Source: JALORV01 sp035498175
GTDB lineage: Bacteria; Pseudomonadota; Gammaproteobacteria; Burkholderiales; Burkholderiaceae_F
Direction: 5' to 3'
DNA length: 64,000 nucleotides
Assembly (NCBI GenBank): GCA_035498175.1
Contig: DATKAJ010000072.1
Coordinates: 62,001-126,000, forward strand
Shown one piece after another: positions 1 to 8,451 of this stretch (its first letter is position 1; every line of letters starts with the position of its first letter). Position numbers and translations under genes: made by a program. The notes beneath the pieces were generated by a model. It saw only the letters and a program-made list of their open reading frames with translations. It was not told the origin of the DNA and did not search any database.

Positions 1-861
1 AGTGACCTGGTGCTCGGCACCAATGTGCTGGTCGGCACCGAGTTCTACCAGCCGCTGAGCGCACGCCAGTATTTCTTCGTTGTTCCGCGCGTGCAGTACT
101 CGGTGACGCCCTGGTACCTGTTCGAGGACACGATCCAGATCGCGCAGTACAAGAACACCGAGGCCATTGCCGCCTTCGATGTCGGCGCCAACATCATCGA
201 GTACGGCGAGGTGCGCGTCGGCGCGCGCTACGGGTACCGCAGCTTCGACCTGCAGAGCGGCAGTCCCCGGTTTCCATCGAACGCACATGCCAGCCTGGGT
301 GCGCTGAATGCGCAGCTCACGCTCGACCGGCTCGACAATCTCAACTTCACCCACAGCGGCTATCGTGTGCTGGGCCAGCTCTATTCGTCGCTGAAGGCGC
401 TCGGCGCGGACGACGAGTACTCCTACTGGCGCGGGCTCGTCAGTGGCGCACAGACCTGGGGGGCGCATACGCTCGAAGGCCTGGTCACCGCCGCCAATCG
501 GATCGGCGGCAACGACATACCGGCCTACGACCTGTTCAATCTCGGCGGGTTTCTGTACCTCTCAGGGCTGCAGCGCCAGCAGCAGAAGACGCAGGATTTC
601 GTCTTCGGCCGGCTGGTCTATCGCACCAAGCTGGCTTCGATACCGCTGTTCGAAGGCATCTATGTCGGCGCGTCGGCCGAAGCTGCGCGGCTCAAGCCGG
701 CGGTTCCGGTGTGGCAGGGGCAGCCGGTCGATGGCTACCTGAACATCGCCGCGGGTTCGATCTACTTCGGGCTCGATTCGCCGCTCGGGCCGCTGTACGT
801 CGGCTTCGGCTACGCCAACAAGGACAACAAGGCGATCTACCTGTTCCTCGGCCGGCCCTAG
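1..861 (+). CDS. Outer-membrane beta-barrel protein, probably patatin-like phospholipase C-terminus (5' end outside window)
   Basis: The frame is open from base 1, so the true start lies upstream and 286 residues are visible. They alternate hydrophobic and polar residues in strand-like blocks rich in Tyr, Phe and Gly (for example GARYGYRSFDL and GPLYVGFGYA) and end in YLFLGRP, as in BamA-type (Omp85) barrels. This C-terminal style is known from PlpD/RssA-type phospholipases, where a patatin lipase domain comes first. That catalytic part would be outside the window, so the enzyme call is inference; a TamA-like protein is the alternative. The stop shares the bases CTAG with the convergent comM stop. 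Confidence 0.7.
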   Translation, partial: SDLVLGTNVLVGTEFYQPLSARQYFFVVPRVQYSVTPWYLFEDTIQIAQYKNTEAIAAFDVGANIIEYGEVRVGARYGYRSFDLQSGSPRFPSNAHASLGALNAQLTLDRLDNLNFTHSGYRVLGQLYSSLKALGADDEYSYWRGLVSGAQTWGAHTLEGLVTAANRIGGNDIPAYDLFNLGGFLYLSGLQRQQQKTQDFVFGRLVYRTKLASIPLFEGIYVGASAEAARLKPAVPVWQGQPVDGYLNIAAGSIYFGLDSPLGPLYVGFGYANKDNKAIYLFLGRP

Positions 862-2390
862 CCGTCGCGGAGCGAGCGCCGGTACTGGATCGCCTCGGCG
901 ACGTGCTGCGTGGCGAGCGGCCCGGACTCGGCCAGGTCCGCGATTGTGCGCGCCACCTTCAGCACGCGGTGATACGCGCGCGCCGACCAGCCAAGCCGCA
1001 CGCTGGCGGCATGCAGCAGCTTCTGCACCGCGTCGTCGGCGCCGCAGACCTCGTCGATCTCCGCGCCCTGCAGATGGTCGTTCACTTTGCCCTGGCGCGC
1101 GATCGCCCGGTCGTAGGCCTTGCGCACCCGCTCGGCGACGAAGCGGGTCGGTTCGCCGTCAGGCAGCGCCGCCAGCACTTCGTCCGACACCGAACTCACC
1201 TCGACGCGCATGTCGATCCGATCCAGCAGCGGACCGGAGATGCGGTCCTGGTAGCGCGCGACCATATCGGGCGTGCAGCGGCAGGCGATGCTTGCGTGTC
1301 CGTAGTAGCCGCAGGGACATGGGTTCATCGCGCCAATGAGCTGGAAGCGCGACGGATAGTCGACCTGCCGCGCTGCCCGCGACACGGTGATCACGCCGGA
1401 CTCCAGCGGCTGGCGCAGAGTCTCGAGCACGCGGCGTTCGAATTCCGGCAGTTCATCGAGGAACAGCACGCCGTGATGGGCGAGTGAAATCTCGCCGGGC
1501 ATCGGCGGCGAGCCGCCGCCGCATAGCGAGACCGCGCTGGCGGTGTGGTGCGGCGCGCGGAAGATGCGTGTCGCCCAGCGCTGCGGCGCGAACTGGCCGA
1601 CGAGGCTCAGCACCGCAGCCGATTCCAGCGCCTCGTCGGTGGTCATCGGCGGCAGGATGCCGGCGAAGCGCTGCGCCAGCATCGTCTTGCCGGTGCCCGG
1701 CGGGCCGACCAGCAGCACGCTGTGGCCCCCGGCAGCGGCCACTTCGAGCGCTCGCTTTGGGGCAAGTTGGCCCTTGACGTCGAAGAGATCCGGGTAGATG
1801 GGGGGCGTCAGGCGCACCATCGCCTGGTGCTCCGCGATCGCACGCGCCGATTGATCGCCCGCGTCGGCACGCAGATGCTCGACCACCTGCAGCAGCGTGC
1901 GCGCCGGGAACACCGGGATGCCTCCGACCAGCGCCGCTTCATCGGCGCTTTCGTCCGGCACGACGAAGCCGCGCCTCGGCCCCACCGCGTGCTGCGACCG
2001 CGCCACCGCGTAGGCCATGGCCAGCGTGCCGCGCACCGGCCGCAGTTCTCCGGTCAGCGACAGCTCACCGGCAAACTCATAGTGATCCAGCGTCCGGGTC
2101 GGCACCTGACCTGTGGCCGCCAGGATGCCGAGCGCAATCGGCAGGTCGAAGCGGGCCGACTCCTTCGGCAGGTCGGCTGGCGCCAGATTCACGGTGATCC
2201 GCCGCGCCGGAAACTCGAAGCGGCTGGTCAGCAACGCTGCGCGGACGCGCTCGCGCGCCTCACGCACCTCGGTGTCGGGCAGGCCCACGAGTGTGAACGA
2301 GGGCAGGCCATTGGTGAGGTGGACTTCGACGGTCACCTGCGGGGCGTACATGCCCGAAAGGCCACGGGTGCGAACGAGGGCGATCGACAT
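858..2390 (-). CDS. comM: ComM/YifB family Mg-chelatase-like AAA+ ATPase
   Basis: A 510-residue protein, the usual length for ComM. The N-terminal S5-fold/Lon-type domain covers about residues 20-190, followed by the Mg-chelatase AAA+ core with Walker A GPPGTGKT at 229-236, a Walker B region (LFLDELPEF) and the conserved NPCPCG Cys motif; the C-terminal Mg-chelatase domain completes it. In Vibrio and Acinetobacter, ComM is a hexameric helicase that drives branch migration during natural transformation. The ATG is unambiguous, because upstream codons do not resemble the family. It is transcribed alone, convergent with the barrel gene before it. Confidence 0.95.
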   Translation of the reverse strand: MSIALVRTRGLSGMYAPQVTVEVHLTNGLPSFTLVGLPDTEVREARERVRAALLTSRFEFPARRITVNLAPADLPKESARFDLPIALGILAATGQVPTRTLDHYEFAGELSLTGELRPVRGTLAMAYAVARSQHAVGPRRGFVVPDESADEAALVGGIPVFPARTLLQVVEHLRADAGDQSARAIAEHQAMVRLTPPIYPDLFDVKGQLAPKRALEVAAAGGHSVLLVGPPGTGKTMLAQRFAGILPPMTTDEALESAAVLSLVGQFAPQRWATRIFRAPHHTASAVSLCGGGSPPMPGEISLAHHGVLFLDELPEFERRVLETLRQPLESGVITVSRAARQVDYPSRFQLIGAMNPCPCGYYGHASIACRCTPDMVARYQDRISGPLLDRIDMRVEVSSVSDEVLAALPDGEPTRFVAERVRKAYDRAIARQGKVNDHLQGAEIDEVCGADDAVQKLLHAASVRLGWSARAYHRVLKVARTIADLAESGPLATQHVAEAIQYRRSLRDG

Positions 2391-2578
2391 GAAGACGGGA
2401 ACTGGCGGCCGATTCTATCGACGCCGGCACGTGGCCCCGAACGGTGATTGCATGAATTGCGCCATCGTTTGAGGTCAGCCAGCGGCGGGTGCGGTCGGCG
2501 CCCGGCGCCACCGAAGCGCGCCGACGGCGAAAAATGACGCGATTTGACCCATATTCAGTTGGGATTCCGCAGTGACTC

Positions 2579-3523
2579 GTGTCACGATTGACGCCCTTGA
2601 GGGCTTTCCGGCGTCTCCGGGCGTCGGCTTCGGTGCGCGCTGAAGTGTCGTCGCTGCTGTTCGGTCTGGCGTTGCTGATGGTGCTGGTGGGGCTGTATCT
2701 GTGGGCCCGGCGGCGCGCTGACACGATTCGCCATCAGGCTGCGCAGCGCGAGCAGGCTGCGATGGCGATGGTGCTCAGTTCCTCCGCTCCCGAGAAGCCG
2801 AAGGAAAAGGAAGTCGAAGAGATCGACCACGCGGCGTTGATCCGCCAGGCACACGGTGAGGCGGCCGAGGAGGACAAAGCCAGCAAGGATCTGCCGCCGA
2901 TCGAATACGACCGACGCCCGTCGGGCGAGCACGAGTTGACGCCGGCGGAAGACGCGGCCGCCGGGCTCGACCCGATCGAGGAACTGATCTCGCAGATCAT
3001 GGTGGACGATCCGGCGCGCCGTGCACCACGGGCCGCACCACAGCCACCGCCCGAACCGCGGCGACGGAATGCTGCCGCGCGCGCCGCGGCGCGTGATGCA
3101 ACGCCGATGCTCGACTCGATGGCTCCCGCAGTACCGCTGCGCGAGCTCGTCCTCGCGTGGTACGAATCGCGCGGCTACCGCCAAGTGCCCGCTTCGCCTG
3201 CGGTCTGGCCGATCGAACTCGTGCTGCGCCACCGTGATGATCCCTCGCGTGCCTACGCCTTCGTCGTGCAGAACGACCACGTCTCGGTCGATCGCATCAC
3301 GGCGCTGATCGAGCAGGCGCGCGAGATCGGGATGCTGCGGGTCGCGGTGATCGCGGAAGCCGGCTACGAGCGCGGCGCGAAAGAGATCGCGAAGCGCAAG
3401 AACGTCCGCCTGATCGACCGTCCGACGATGGACGCCGAACTCTCCGAGCTGCAACTCGAGACGGCGGCCAAGATCATCGCAGTCGCCCGCAAGCGCGCCT
3501 CGCCCGAGGCTTCCGCCGCCTAA
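2579..3523 (+). CDS. Membrane-anchored Mrr-like (restriction-endonuclease fold) protein, probably non-catalytic
   Basis: A 314-residue protein with one transmembrane helix (about residues 25-42), a long charged linker rich in Glu, Asp and Pro to about residue 190, then a compact domain (192-305). That domain follows the Mrr pattern: a helix with a GYR element, strands around AYAFVVQND, a helix, a strand (LRVAVIAEAGY), then AKEIAKRKNVRLID. In active Mrr proteins the third strand reads Q-x-K; here VVQND has Asp where Lys is expected, and no clear Asp precedes it. I infer a degenerate nuclease fold facing the cytoplasm. Start is GTG at 2579. Function unknown. Confidence 0.65.
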   Translation: MSRLTPLRAFRRLRASASVRAEVSSLLFGLALLMVLVGLYLWARRRADTIRHQAAQREQAAMAMVLSSSAPEKPKEKEVEEIDHAALIRQAHGEAAEEDKASKDLPPIEYDRRPSGEHELTPAEDAAAGLDPIEELISQIMVDDPARRAPRAAPQPPPEPRRRNAAARAAARDATPMLDSMAPAVPLRELVLAWYESRGYRQVPASPAVWPIELVLRHRDDPSRAYAFVVQNDHVSVDRITALIEQAREIGMLRVAVIAEAGYERGAKEIAKRKNVRLIDRPTMDAELSELQLETAAKIIAVARKRASPEASAA

Positions 3524-3549
3524 GAAGAGCGGGCTCGACACCGCGGCAG

Positions 3550-3786
3550 TCAGCCGCGGCGCTGTTCCAGTTCCGCCACGCGTCGCTCGAGTTCCTCAAG
3601 CCGCATCCGCGCGCGCGCCAGTACCTTGGACTGCGTGTCGAATTCCTCACGCGTCGCCAGTTCCAGCCGCGCGAACTGTTGCTGCAGCAGCGCTTTGAGG
3701 TTCTTCTGCAGATCGGCCGCGGGCGTCTGCTGGATCAAAGCGCCGACCCGGTCCTGCAGCTCGTCGAGAAACGTCGTCGCATCCAT
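3550..3786 (-). CDS. ubiK: UbiK accessory factor (BMFP-domain protein)
   Basis: A 78-residue protein, the normal size of UbiK/YqiC. The N-terminal half is an amphipathic helix (FLDELQDRVGALI) and the C-terminal half is a heptad-rich coiled coil (RMRLEELERRVAELEQ), the BMFP architecture. In Escherichia coli UbiK partners UbiJ in the soluble ubiquinone-synthesis complex and binds lipids. It sits divergently from the porin-glnK-amtB unit, as in many betaproteobacteria. The ATG at 3786 gives the standard N-terminus. Confidence 0.88.
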   Translation of the reverse strand: MDATTFLDELQDRVGALIQQTPAADLQKNLKALLQQQFARLELATREEFDTQSKVLARARMRLEELERRVAELEQRRG

Positions 3787-3971
3787 CGCGTCGTGCTCAT
3801 GAGTCTGGTCCCGGGCGTGGGCGCACAGCGGAGCCCGGGTGCGGGCAGTCTATCAGCGCGCCCGCGGAGCGCTGTCCATGCGGCTGCACCGCCGCAGCGC
3901 AGGCCCTGTGCCTCGCGATGGTTCACCGGCGCACCGTTGCAGCGCCAAGGGCGGCCACATCCGGGGAGATC

Positions 3972-3988
3972 TGCACCACACCAAGGCA
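3972..3988 (+). promoter_or_regulatory. Possible NtrC-binding site upstream of the sigma-54 promoter
   Basis: The sequence TGCACCA-CAC-CAAGGCA has one perfect NtrC half-site (consensus TGCACCA-N3-TGGTGCA) and three matching bases (GCA) in the second half. It lies about 45-60 bp before the predicted start of transcription, closer than most NtrC enhancer sites. The site is plausible but weak. Confidence 0.3.
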
Positions 3989-4006
3989 TTTCTGGCGTCG
4001 CACCAA

Positions 4007-4023
4007 TTGGCATACATGTTGCG
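4007..4023 (+). promoter_or_regulatory. Sigma-54 promoter of the porin-glnK-amtB unit
   Basis: TTGGCATACATGTTGCG matches the sigma-54 consensus TTGGCAC-N5-TTGCW: the invariant GG and GC are separated by exactly ten bases. It lies about 50 bp before the porin start codon, with transcription expected near 4034. Sigma-54 control through NtrC is the known mode for glnK-amtB, and the position fits that. Confidence 0.75.
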
Positions 4024-4072
4024 TAAGCGCTTCCCGAGCTCGTTCCAACCCCGCTTCGAAAGGAAGAACCAG

Positions 4073-4855
4073 ATGAAGAAAGCGCTCGCTGCCGTGGCCA
4101 CCGCCGCGGCCTGCTCTGTTCCGACGCTCGCGTCCGCCCAGGCGGCTGCCGCGAAACCGGAGCCGGAGTACACCTTCACCGGCAACGTGACCATCGCCAG
4201 CGACTATTTCTTCCGCGGCTTCACGCAGACCGACTACCAGCCGGCGATCCAGGGCGGCATCGACTTCGCGCACAAGTCGGGCTTCTACCTCGGCAACTGG
4301 AACTCGAACGTCTCGTCGGGCATCTTCAACGGCTCGCCGATCGAGATGGACTTCTACGGCGGCTACAAGCACGCATTCGGTGACTTCGGCCTCGACGTCG
4401 GCCTCATCTACTACTACTACCCCGGCACCGGCGAATACAGCTCGTACAAGGCCAAGAACTTCGAGGGTTACATCGGTGGATCGTACGGACCGGTGTCGGT
4501 GAAGTACTCGTACGCCTTCAGCAACTTCTTCGGCATCGAGGCCCCGGGCTACGACACCAAGGGATCGCAGTACTTCGACTTCAGCGGAAACTTCCCCCTG
4601 CCCGACGGCTTCGCGATCGTCGCCCATGCCGGGTGGCAGTTCGTCAAGAACTACGAAAACATCAACACCGCGCTGAACAAGGACAACGTCTGGGACTACA
4701 AGCTCGGCGGTACGTGGGACATCATGGGCTCGGGCTGGCTCATCGGTGCGTTCTGGGTCGGAACGAGCGAGAAGGACTTCTTCATGACCGCCCAGAACCC
4801 GCCGCAGGGCGCGGGCAAGAGCAGCTTCCTCGCCACTCTCACCAAGTCGTTCTGA
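4073..4855 (+). CDS. TorF family putative porin (Gcw_chp family)
   Basis: A 260-residue exported protein. Residues 1-22 are a signal peptide ending ASA before Gln. The mature part shows the family hallmark FTGNVTIASDYFFRGFTQTD, then Gly/Tyr-rich amphipathic strands, and it ends in Phe like many outer-membrane barrels. The ATG at 4073 follows an AGGAAG-type ribosome site; the longer open frame from 3839 has no signal peptide and crosses the promoter, so I reject it. In many proteobacteria this family sits directly before glnK-amtB, suggesting a role in passing nitrogen compounds across the outer membrane, but no substrate is established. Confidence 0.85.
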   Translation: MKKALAAVATAAACSVPTLASAQAAAAKPEPEYTFTGNVTIASDYFFRGFTQTDYQPAIQGGIDFAHKSGFYLGNWNSNVSSGIFNGSPIEMDFYGGYKHAFGDFGLDVGLIYYYYPGTGEYSSYKAKNFEGYIGGSYGPVSVKYSYAFSNFFGIEAPGYDTKGSQYFDFSGNFPLPDGFAIVAHAGWQFVKNYENINTALNKDNVWDYKLGGTWDIMGSGWLIGAFWVGTSEKDFFMTAQNPPQGAGKSSFLATLTKSF

Positions 4856-4885
4856 CAGGCACGGATCACAAGGGGAAAGCGTTAC

Positions 4886-5224
4886 ATGAAACTGATCACA
4901 GCCATCATCAAGCCGTTCAAGCTTGACGAGGTGCGTGAAGCCCTGGGCGGCGTTGGCGTTCAGGGCATCACGGTCACCGAGGTCAAGGGCTTCGGACGGC
5001 AGAAGGGCCACACGGAGCTGTATCGCGGCGCCGAATACGTGGTCGACTTCCTGCCGAAAGTGAAGATCGAGGCCGCCGTGGCCGACGACATCGTCGAACG
5101 TGCGATCGAGGCCGTCGAGGCCTCCGCGCGCACCGGCAAGATCGGCGACGGCAAGATCTTCGTCTATGACCTCGAGCAGGTCGTCCGCATCCGCACCGGC
5201 GAGACCGGCAAGGATGCTCTCTAA
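4886..5224 (+). CDS. glnK: P-II nitrogen regulatory protein GlnK
   Basis: A 112-residue P-II protein with the T-loop around residues 37-55 containing the uridylylation target Tyr51 (RGAEYVVDF) and the C-terminal signature TGKIGDGKIFVYDLE. P-II trimers bind ATP, ADP and 2-oxoglutarate, and block AmtB when nitrogen is plentiful. It lies 30 bp after the porin gene and 15 bp before amtB, so the three genes probably share the sigma-54 transcript. GlnB and GlnK cannot be separated by sequence alone; the amtB linkage decides for GlnK. Confidence 0.95.
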   Translation: MKLITAIIKPFKLDEVREALGGVGVQGITVTEVKGFGRQKGHTELYRGAEYVVDFLPKVKIEAAVADDIVERAIEAVEASARTGKIGDGKIFVYDLEQVVRIRTGETGKDAL

Positions 5225-5239
5225 CTCCATGAGGAAGCG

Positions 5240-6820
5240 ATGAAGAAACTTCTGGTCATGCTCCTCACTGCAGGAGCTCTGGTATTCACTGCGGCCGCGT
5301 CGGCGCAGGGCGGCGGACCGATGCACGGCGACGGTGGCAAGGCCGAGGCTCCGGCGAAGGCTGAAGCGCCCGCGAAGGCGGAAGCCGCCGCGGCGCCGGC
5401 TCCGGCGGGTAAGGTGGAGGACAAGGCCGCGCCTGCCGCGGATGCGGCCAAGGCTGGTGATGCTGCTCCGGCCGCGCCGGCCGCGGCCGCGCCGGTGCCG
5501 AACAAGGGCGACGTCTCCTGGATGCTGACATCGACCGCACTGGTGCTGCTGATGTCGGTGCCGGCGCTGGCTCTGTTCTATGGCGGGCTGGTGCGCTCGA
5601 AGAACATGCTGTCGGTGCTGATGCAGGTGTTCGTCACGTTCTCGCTGGTCGTCGTGCTGTGGTTCATCTATGGCTACAGCCTGGCGTTCACCGAGGGCAA
5701 CTCGTATTTCGGCGGCCTCAGTCGTCTCTTCATGAGCGGCGCCGTCGATGCCGCAAAGGGCGAGTTCGCCAACGCCGCAACGTTCAGCAAAGGTGTCGTG
5801 ATTCCCGAACTGCTGTTCGCCGCATTCCAGGCGACGTTCGCGGCGATTACCTGCTGCCTGCTGCTGGGAGCCCTGGTGGAGCGCATCAAGTTCAGCGCAG
5901 TACTGCTGTTCACGGTGATCTGGTTCACTTTCTCCTATGCGCCGATCGCGCACATGGTGTGGTTCTGGGCCGGTCCCGATGCCTATACCAAGCCCGAGGT
6001 GGTCGACACGGTGAACGCCACGGCCGGACTGGTCTGGCAATGGGGTGCGCTCGACTTTGCCGGTGGCACGGTGGTGCACATCAATTCAGGTGTTGCGGGC
6101 CTGGTCGGCGCCTACCTCGTGGGCAAGCGCATCGGCTACGGCAAGGAGGCGATGCCGCCGCACAGCCTGACGATGACGATGATCGGCGCTTCGCTGCTCT
6201 GGTTCGGCTGGTTCGGCTTCAACGCGGGTTCTGCGCTCGAGGCCAACAACTCGGCTGTGCTCGCGTTCATCAACACGTTCCTGGCGACGGCGTGCGCGGT
6301 GCTGGCGTGGACTTTTGCGGAGTGGATGCTGAAGGGCAAGCCCTCGATGCTGGGCGCCGCCTCGGGTGCGGTTGCGGGACTCGTGGCGATCACGCCTGCG
6401 GCCGGCAACGTCGGCATCCTCGGCGCATTCGTGATCGGGACCGCAGCCGGCCTGGTGTGCCTGTGGGGTGTCAATGGCCTGAAGCGGATGCTCGGCGCCG
6501 ACGATGCGCTCGACGTGTTCGGCATCCACGCTGTCGGCGGGATCCTGGGTGCGCTGCTGACGGGCGTGTTCAATTCGCCGTCGCTCGGCGGACCGGGATT
6601 CGTGACCGACTGGGTCACCGCTGCCACCGGCTACACCAGCATCGGCGAGCAATTGTGGGTGCAGGCGAAGGCCGTTCTGTTGACGGTCGTGTGGACCGGA
6701 GTGGTCTCGCTGATCGCCTTCAAGATCGTCGACATGATCGTCGGCCTGCGACCGACATCGGAGGAGGAGCGCGAAGGCCTGGACACGACCTATCACGGCG
6801 AGTCCGCGTATCACTCCTGA
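5240..6820 (+). CDS. amtB: Ammonium transporter AmtB with an extended N-terminus
   Basis: A 526-residue Amt/MEP channel. A signal peptide (1-22) is followed by a low-complexity periplasmic stretch (23-88) of Ala, Pro, Lys and Glu with repeats such as KAEAPAKAEAPAK; the eleven-helix core starts near residue 92. The pore histidines are present (TVVHINSG and FGIHAVGG), as are the Phe-gate contexts (AAFQATFA, FGFNAGS). E. coli AmtB also has a cleaved signal peptide but no such long spacer. The channel imports ammonium and is closed by GlnK. Strong secondary structure follows the stop. Confidence 0.95.
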   Translation: MKKLLVMLLTAGALVFTAAASAQGGGPMHGDGGKAEAPAKAEAPAKAEAAAAPAPAGKVEDKAAPAADAAKAGDAAPAAPAAAAPVPNKGDVSWMLTSTALVLLMSVPALALFYGGLVRSKNMLSVLMQVFVTFSLVVVLWFIYGYSLAFTEGNSYFGGLSRLFMSGAVDAAKGEFANAATFSKGVVIPELLFAAFQATFAAITCCLLLGALVERIKFSAVLLFTVIWFTFSYAPIAHMVWFWAGPDAYTKPEVVDTVNATAGLVWQWGALDFAGGTVVHINSGVAGLVGAYLVGKRIGYGKEAMPPHSLTMTMIGASLLWFGWFGFNAGSALEANNSAVLAFINTFLATACAVLAWTFAEWMLKGKPSMLGAASGAVAGLVAITPAAGNVGILGAFVIGTAAGLVCLWGVNGLKRMLGADDALDVFGIHAVGGILGALLTGVFNSPSLGGPGFVTDWVTAATGYTSIGEQLWVQAKAVLLTVVWTGVVSLIAFKIVDMIVGLRPTSEEEREGLDTTYHGESAYHS

Positions 6821-6827
6821 TTGAACA

Positions 6828-6853
6828 CGGCCCGGGAGGCGAGTCCCGGGCCG
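6828..6853 (+). repeat. Ten-base-pair inverted repeat just after amtB
   Basis: CGGCCCGGGA and TCCCGGGCCG pair perfectly over ten bases around a six-base loop. There is no T-run behind it. It may protect or attenuate the amtB transcript ahead of the full terminator at 6941. Confidence 0.5.
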
Positions 6854-6940
6854 CCGCGCCCCATCGGGCACGGCGCTTTGCAGATTGTGTCTCCCTAGCT
6901 CGCCGGGCCGCGCCTGCGGCCCACTTGTGGCGATCTTTCA

Positions 6941-6967
6941 CGGGCACCTGACGGTGCCCGTTTTTTT
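6941..6967 (+). terminator. Intrinsic terminator of the glnK-amtB unit
   Basis: CGGGCACC and GGTGCCCG form an eight-base stem with a TGAC loop, followed directly by seven T residues. It is a textbook rho-independent terminator, 120 bp after the amtB stop and 120 bp before gshA. Confidence 0.9.
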
Positions 6968-7089
6968 GCCGCCCGCCGGGTGCGGCTGCCCGCGTGTGCG
7001 CGAGCGAAGGGGCGGCGGGCGGGCGCTAAACTGCCTGTCCCAGGAACCCGCGCGCGGCCGAGTCCACTCGCCGCCCAAGCGAGCCCGCT

Positions 7090-8424
7090 GTGCTGAACCC
7101 CGCCATTCCTCGCCTGGTCACCGCCAACGCCGGGCCGTTGCTGGCCCTCGAGCAGAAGATTGTCGACTCGATGCCGGCGATCGAACGCTGGTTCCGGCTG
7201 CAGTGGCAGGACCACACGCCGCCGTTCTACGGCTCGGTCGACCTGCGCAATGCGGGCTACAAGCTGGCGCCGGTCGACATGAACCTGTTTCCCGGCGGCT
7301 TCAACAACCTGTCCGAGGACATGCTGCCGTGCGCGGTCCAGGCCGCGCAGTCGGCGATCGAGCGCCTGTGCCCGGATGCCCGCAATCTGGTGCTGGTGCC
7401 CGAGCGCCATACGCGCAACCTGTTCTATCTCGCGAACGTCGGGCGACTGGTCCGCATCCTGCGGCAGACGGGCCTCGAGGTGCGTGTCGGCTCGCTGTCG
7501 GAGGAGATCAAGGAGCCGACCCGGATCGAGTTGCCCAATGGTGACGCGCTGCTGGTCGAGCCGCTGCTGCGCCAGGGCTCCAGGGTCGGCGTGGCCGGCT
7601 TCACGCCCTGCGCGCTGCTGCTGAACAACGACCTGTCGGCGGGCATTCCGCCGATCCTGCGCGATATCGAGGACCAGGTCCTCGTGCCGCCGCTGCAGGC
7701 CGGCTGGGCAATCCGCCGCAAGTCGAACCATTTCGCCGCCTACGACGTCGTCGCCGCGGAATTCGCTCGGCTGGTCGACATCGATCCGTGGCTGATCAAT
7801 CCGATCTTCGGGCGCTGCGGCGAGGTCAATTTCCACGAGCGCGCCGGCGAGGAGTGCCTCGCCAGCAACATCGATTTCGTGCTCGGACGGATGCGCGACA
7901 AGTATCGCGAGCATGGGATCGACGACAGGCCCTATGTCGTCGTCAAGGCCGACGCCGGCACCTATGGCATGGGAGTGATGACCGTCCGCGATGCCTCCGA
8001 GGTCATCGGTCTGAATCGCAAGCAGCGCAACAAGATGTCGGTGGTCAAGGAGGGCCTCGAGGTGCACGAGGTCATCATCCAGGAAGGCGTGCCGACGATG
8101 GAGCTGGTGGACAACGCGGTCGCCGAGCCCGTCGTCTACATGGTCGATCGCTATGTGATCGGTGGCTTCTATCGTGTCCACACCGAGCGCGCGCGTGACG
8201 AAAACCTGAATGCGCCCGGCATGCACTTCGTCCCGCTGGCATTCTCGGGCAGCTGTAACCTCCCCGACTGCGCGGTGACTGCCGGTGAAAGCGCCGCGAA
8301 TCGCTTCTACGCATATGGCGTCGTCGCGCGCCTCGCCCTGCTGGCAGCGGCCGTCGAACTGGAGCGCACAGCCGACCGCGTCGAAACGCTGTCGGCCCCG
8401 GTCGCTGCGGCTGTCGCTGGCTGA
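7090..8424 (+). CDS. gshA: Glutamate-cysteine ligase (thiobacilli/betaproteobacterial type)
   Basis: A 444-residue protein of the GshA family first described from Acidithiobacillus-like bacteria, which is unrelated in sequence to E. coli GshA. Conserved blocks include GSVDLRNAGYKLAPVDMNLFPGG near the N-terminus, VVVKADAGTYGMGVMTV, which looks like an ATP-grasp strand, and RYVIGGFYRVHT. It makes gamma-glutamylcysteine from glutamate and cysteine, the first step of glutathione synthesis. The GTG at 7090 is the only start that keeps the conserved N-terminus. gshB follows after 27 bp, so both steps are probably co-transcribed. Confidence 0.9.
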   Translation: MLNPAIPRLVTANAGPLLALEQKIVDSMPAIERWFRLQWQDHTPPFYGSVDLRNAGYKLAPVDMNLFPGGFNNLSEDMLPCAVQAAQSAIERLCPDARNLVLVPERHTRNLFYLANVGRLVRILRQTGLEVRVGSLSEEIKEPTRIELPNGDALLVEPLLRQGSRVGVAGFTPCALLLNNDLSAGIPPILRDIEDQVLVPPLQAGWAIRRKSNHFAAYDVVAAEFARLVDIDPWLINPIFGRCGEVNFHERAGEECLASNIDFVLGRMRDKYREHGIDDRPYVVVKADAGTYGMGVMTVRDASEVIGLNRKQRNKMSVVKEGLEVHEVIIQEGVPTMELVDNAVAEPVVYMVDRYVIGGFYRVHTERARDENLNAPGMHFVPLAFSGSCNLPDCAVTAGESAANRFYAYGVVARLALLAAAVELERTADRVETLSAPVAAAVAG

Positions 8425-8451
8425 GCCGGCTCGCGCCAGGACCGCGCCCGG

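Noticed and set aside
3923..6079. A 718-residue minus-strand open frame
   Set aside because: It lies antisense to the porin, glnK and amtB genes and has the Arg/His-rich composition of a GC-rich shadow frame; no domain is seen.
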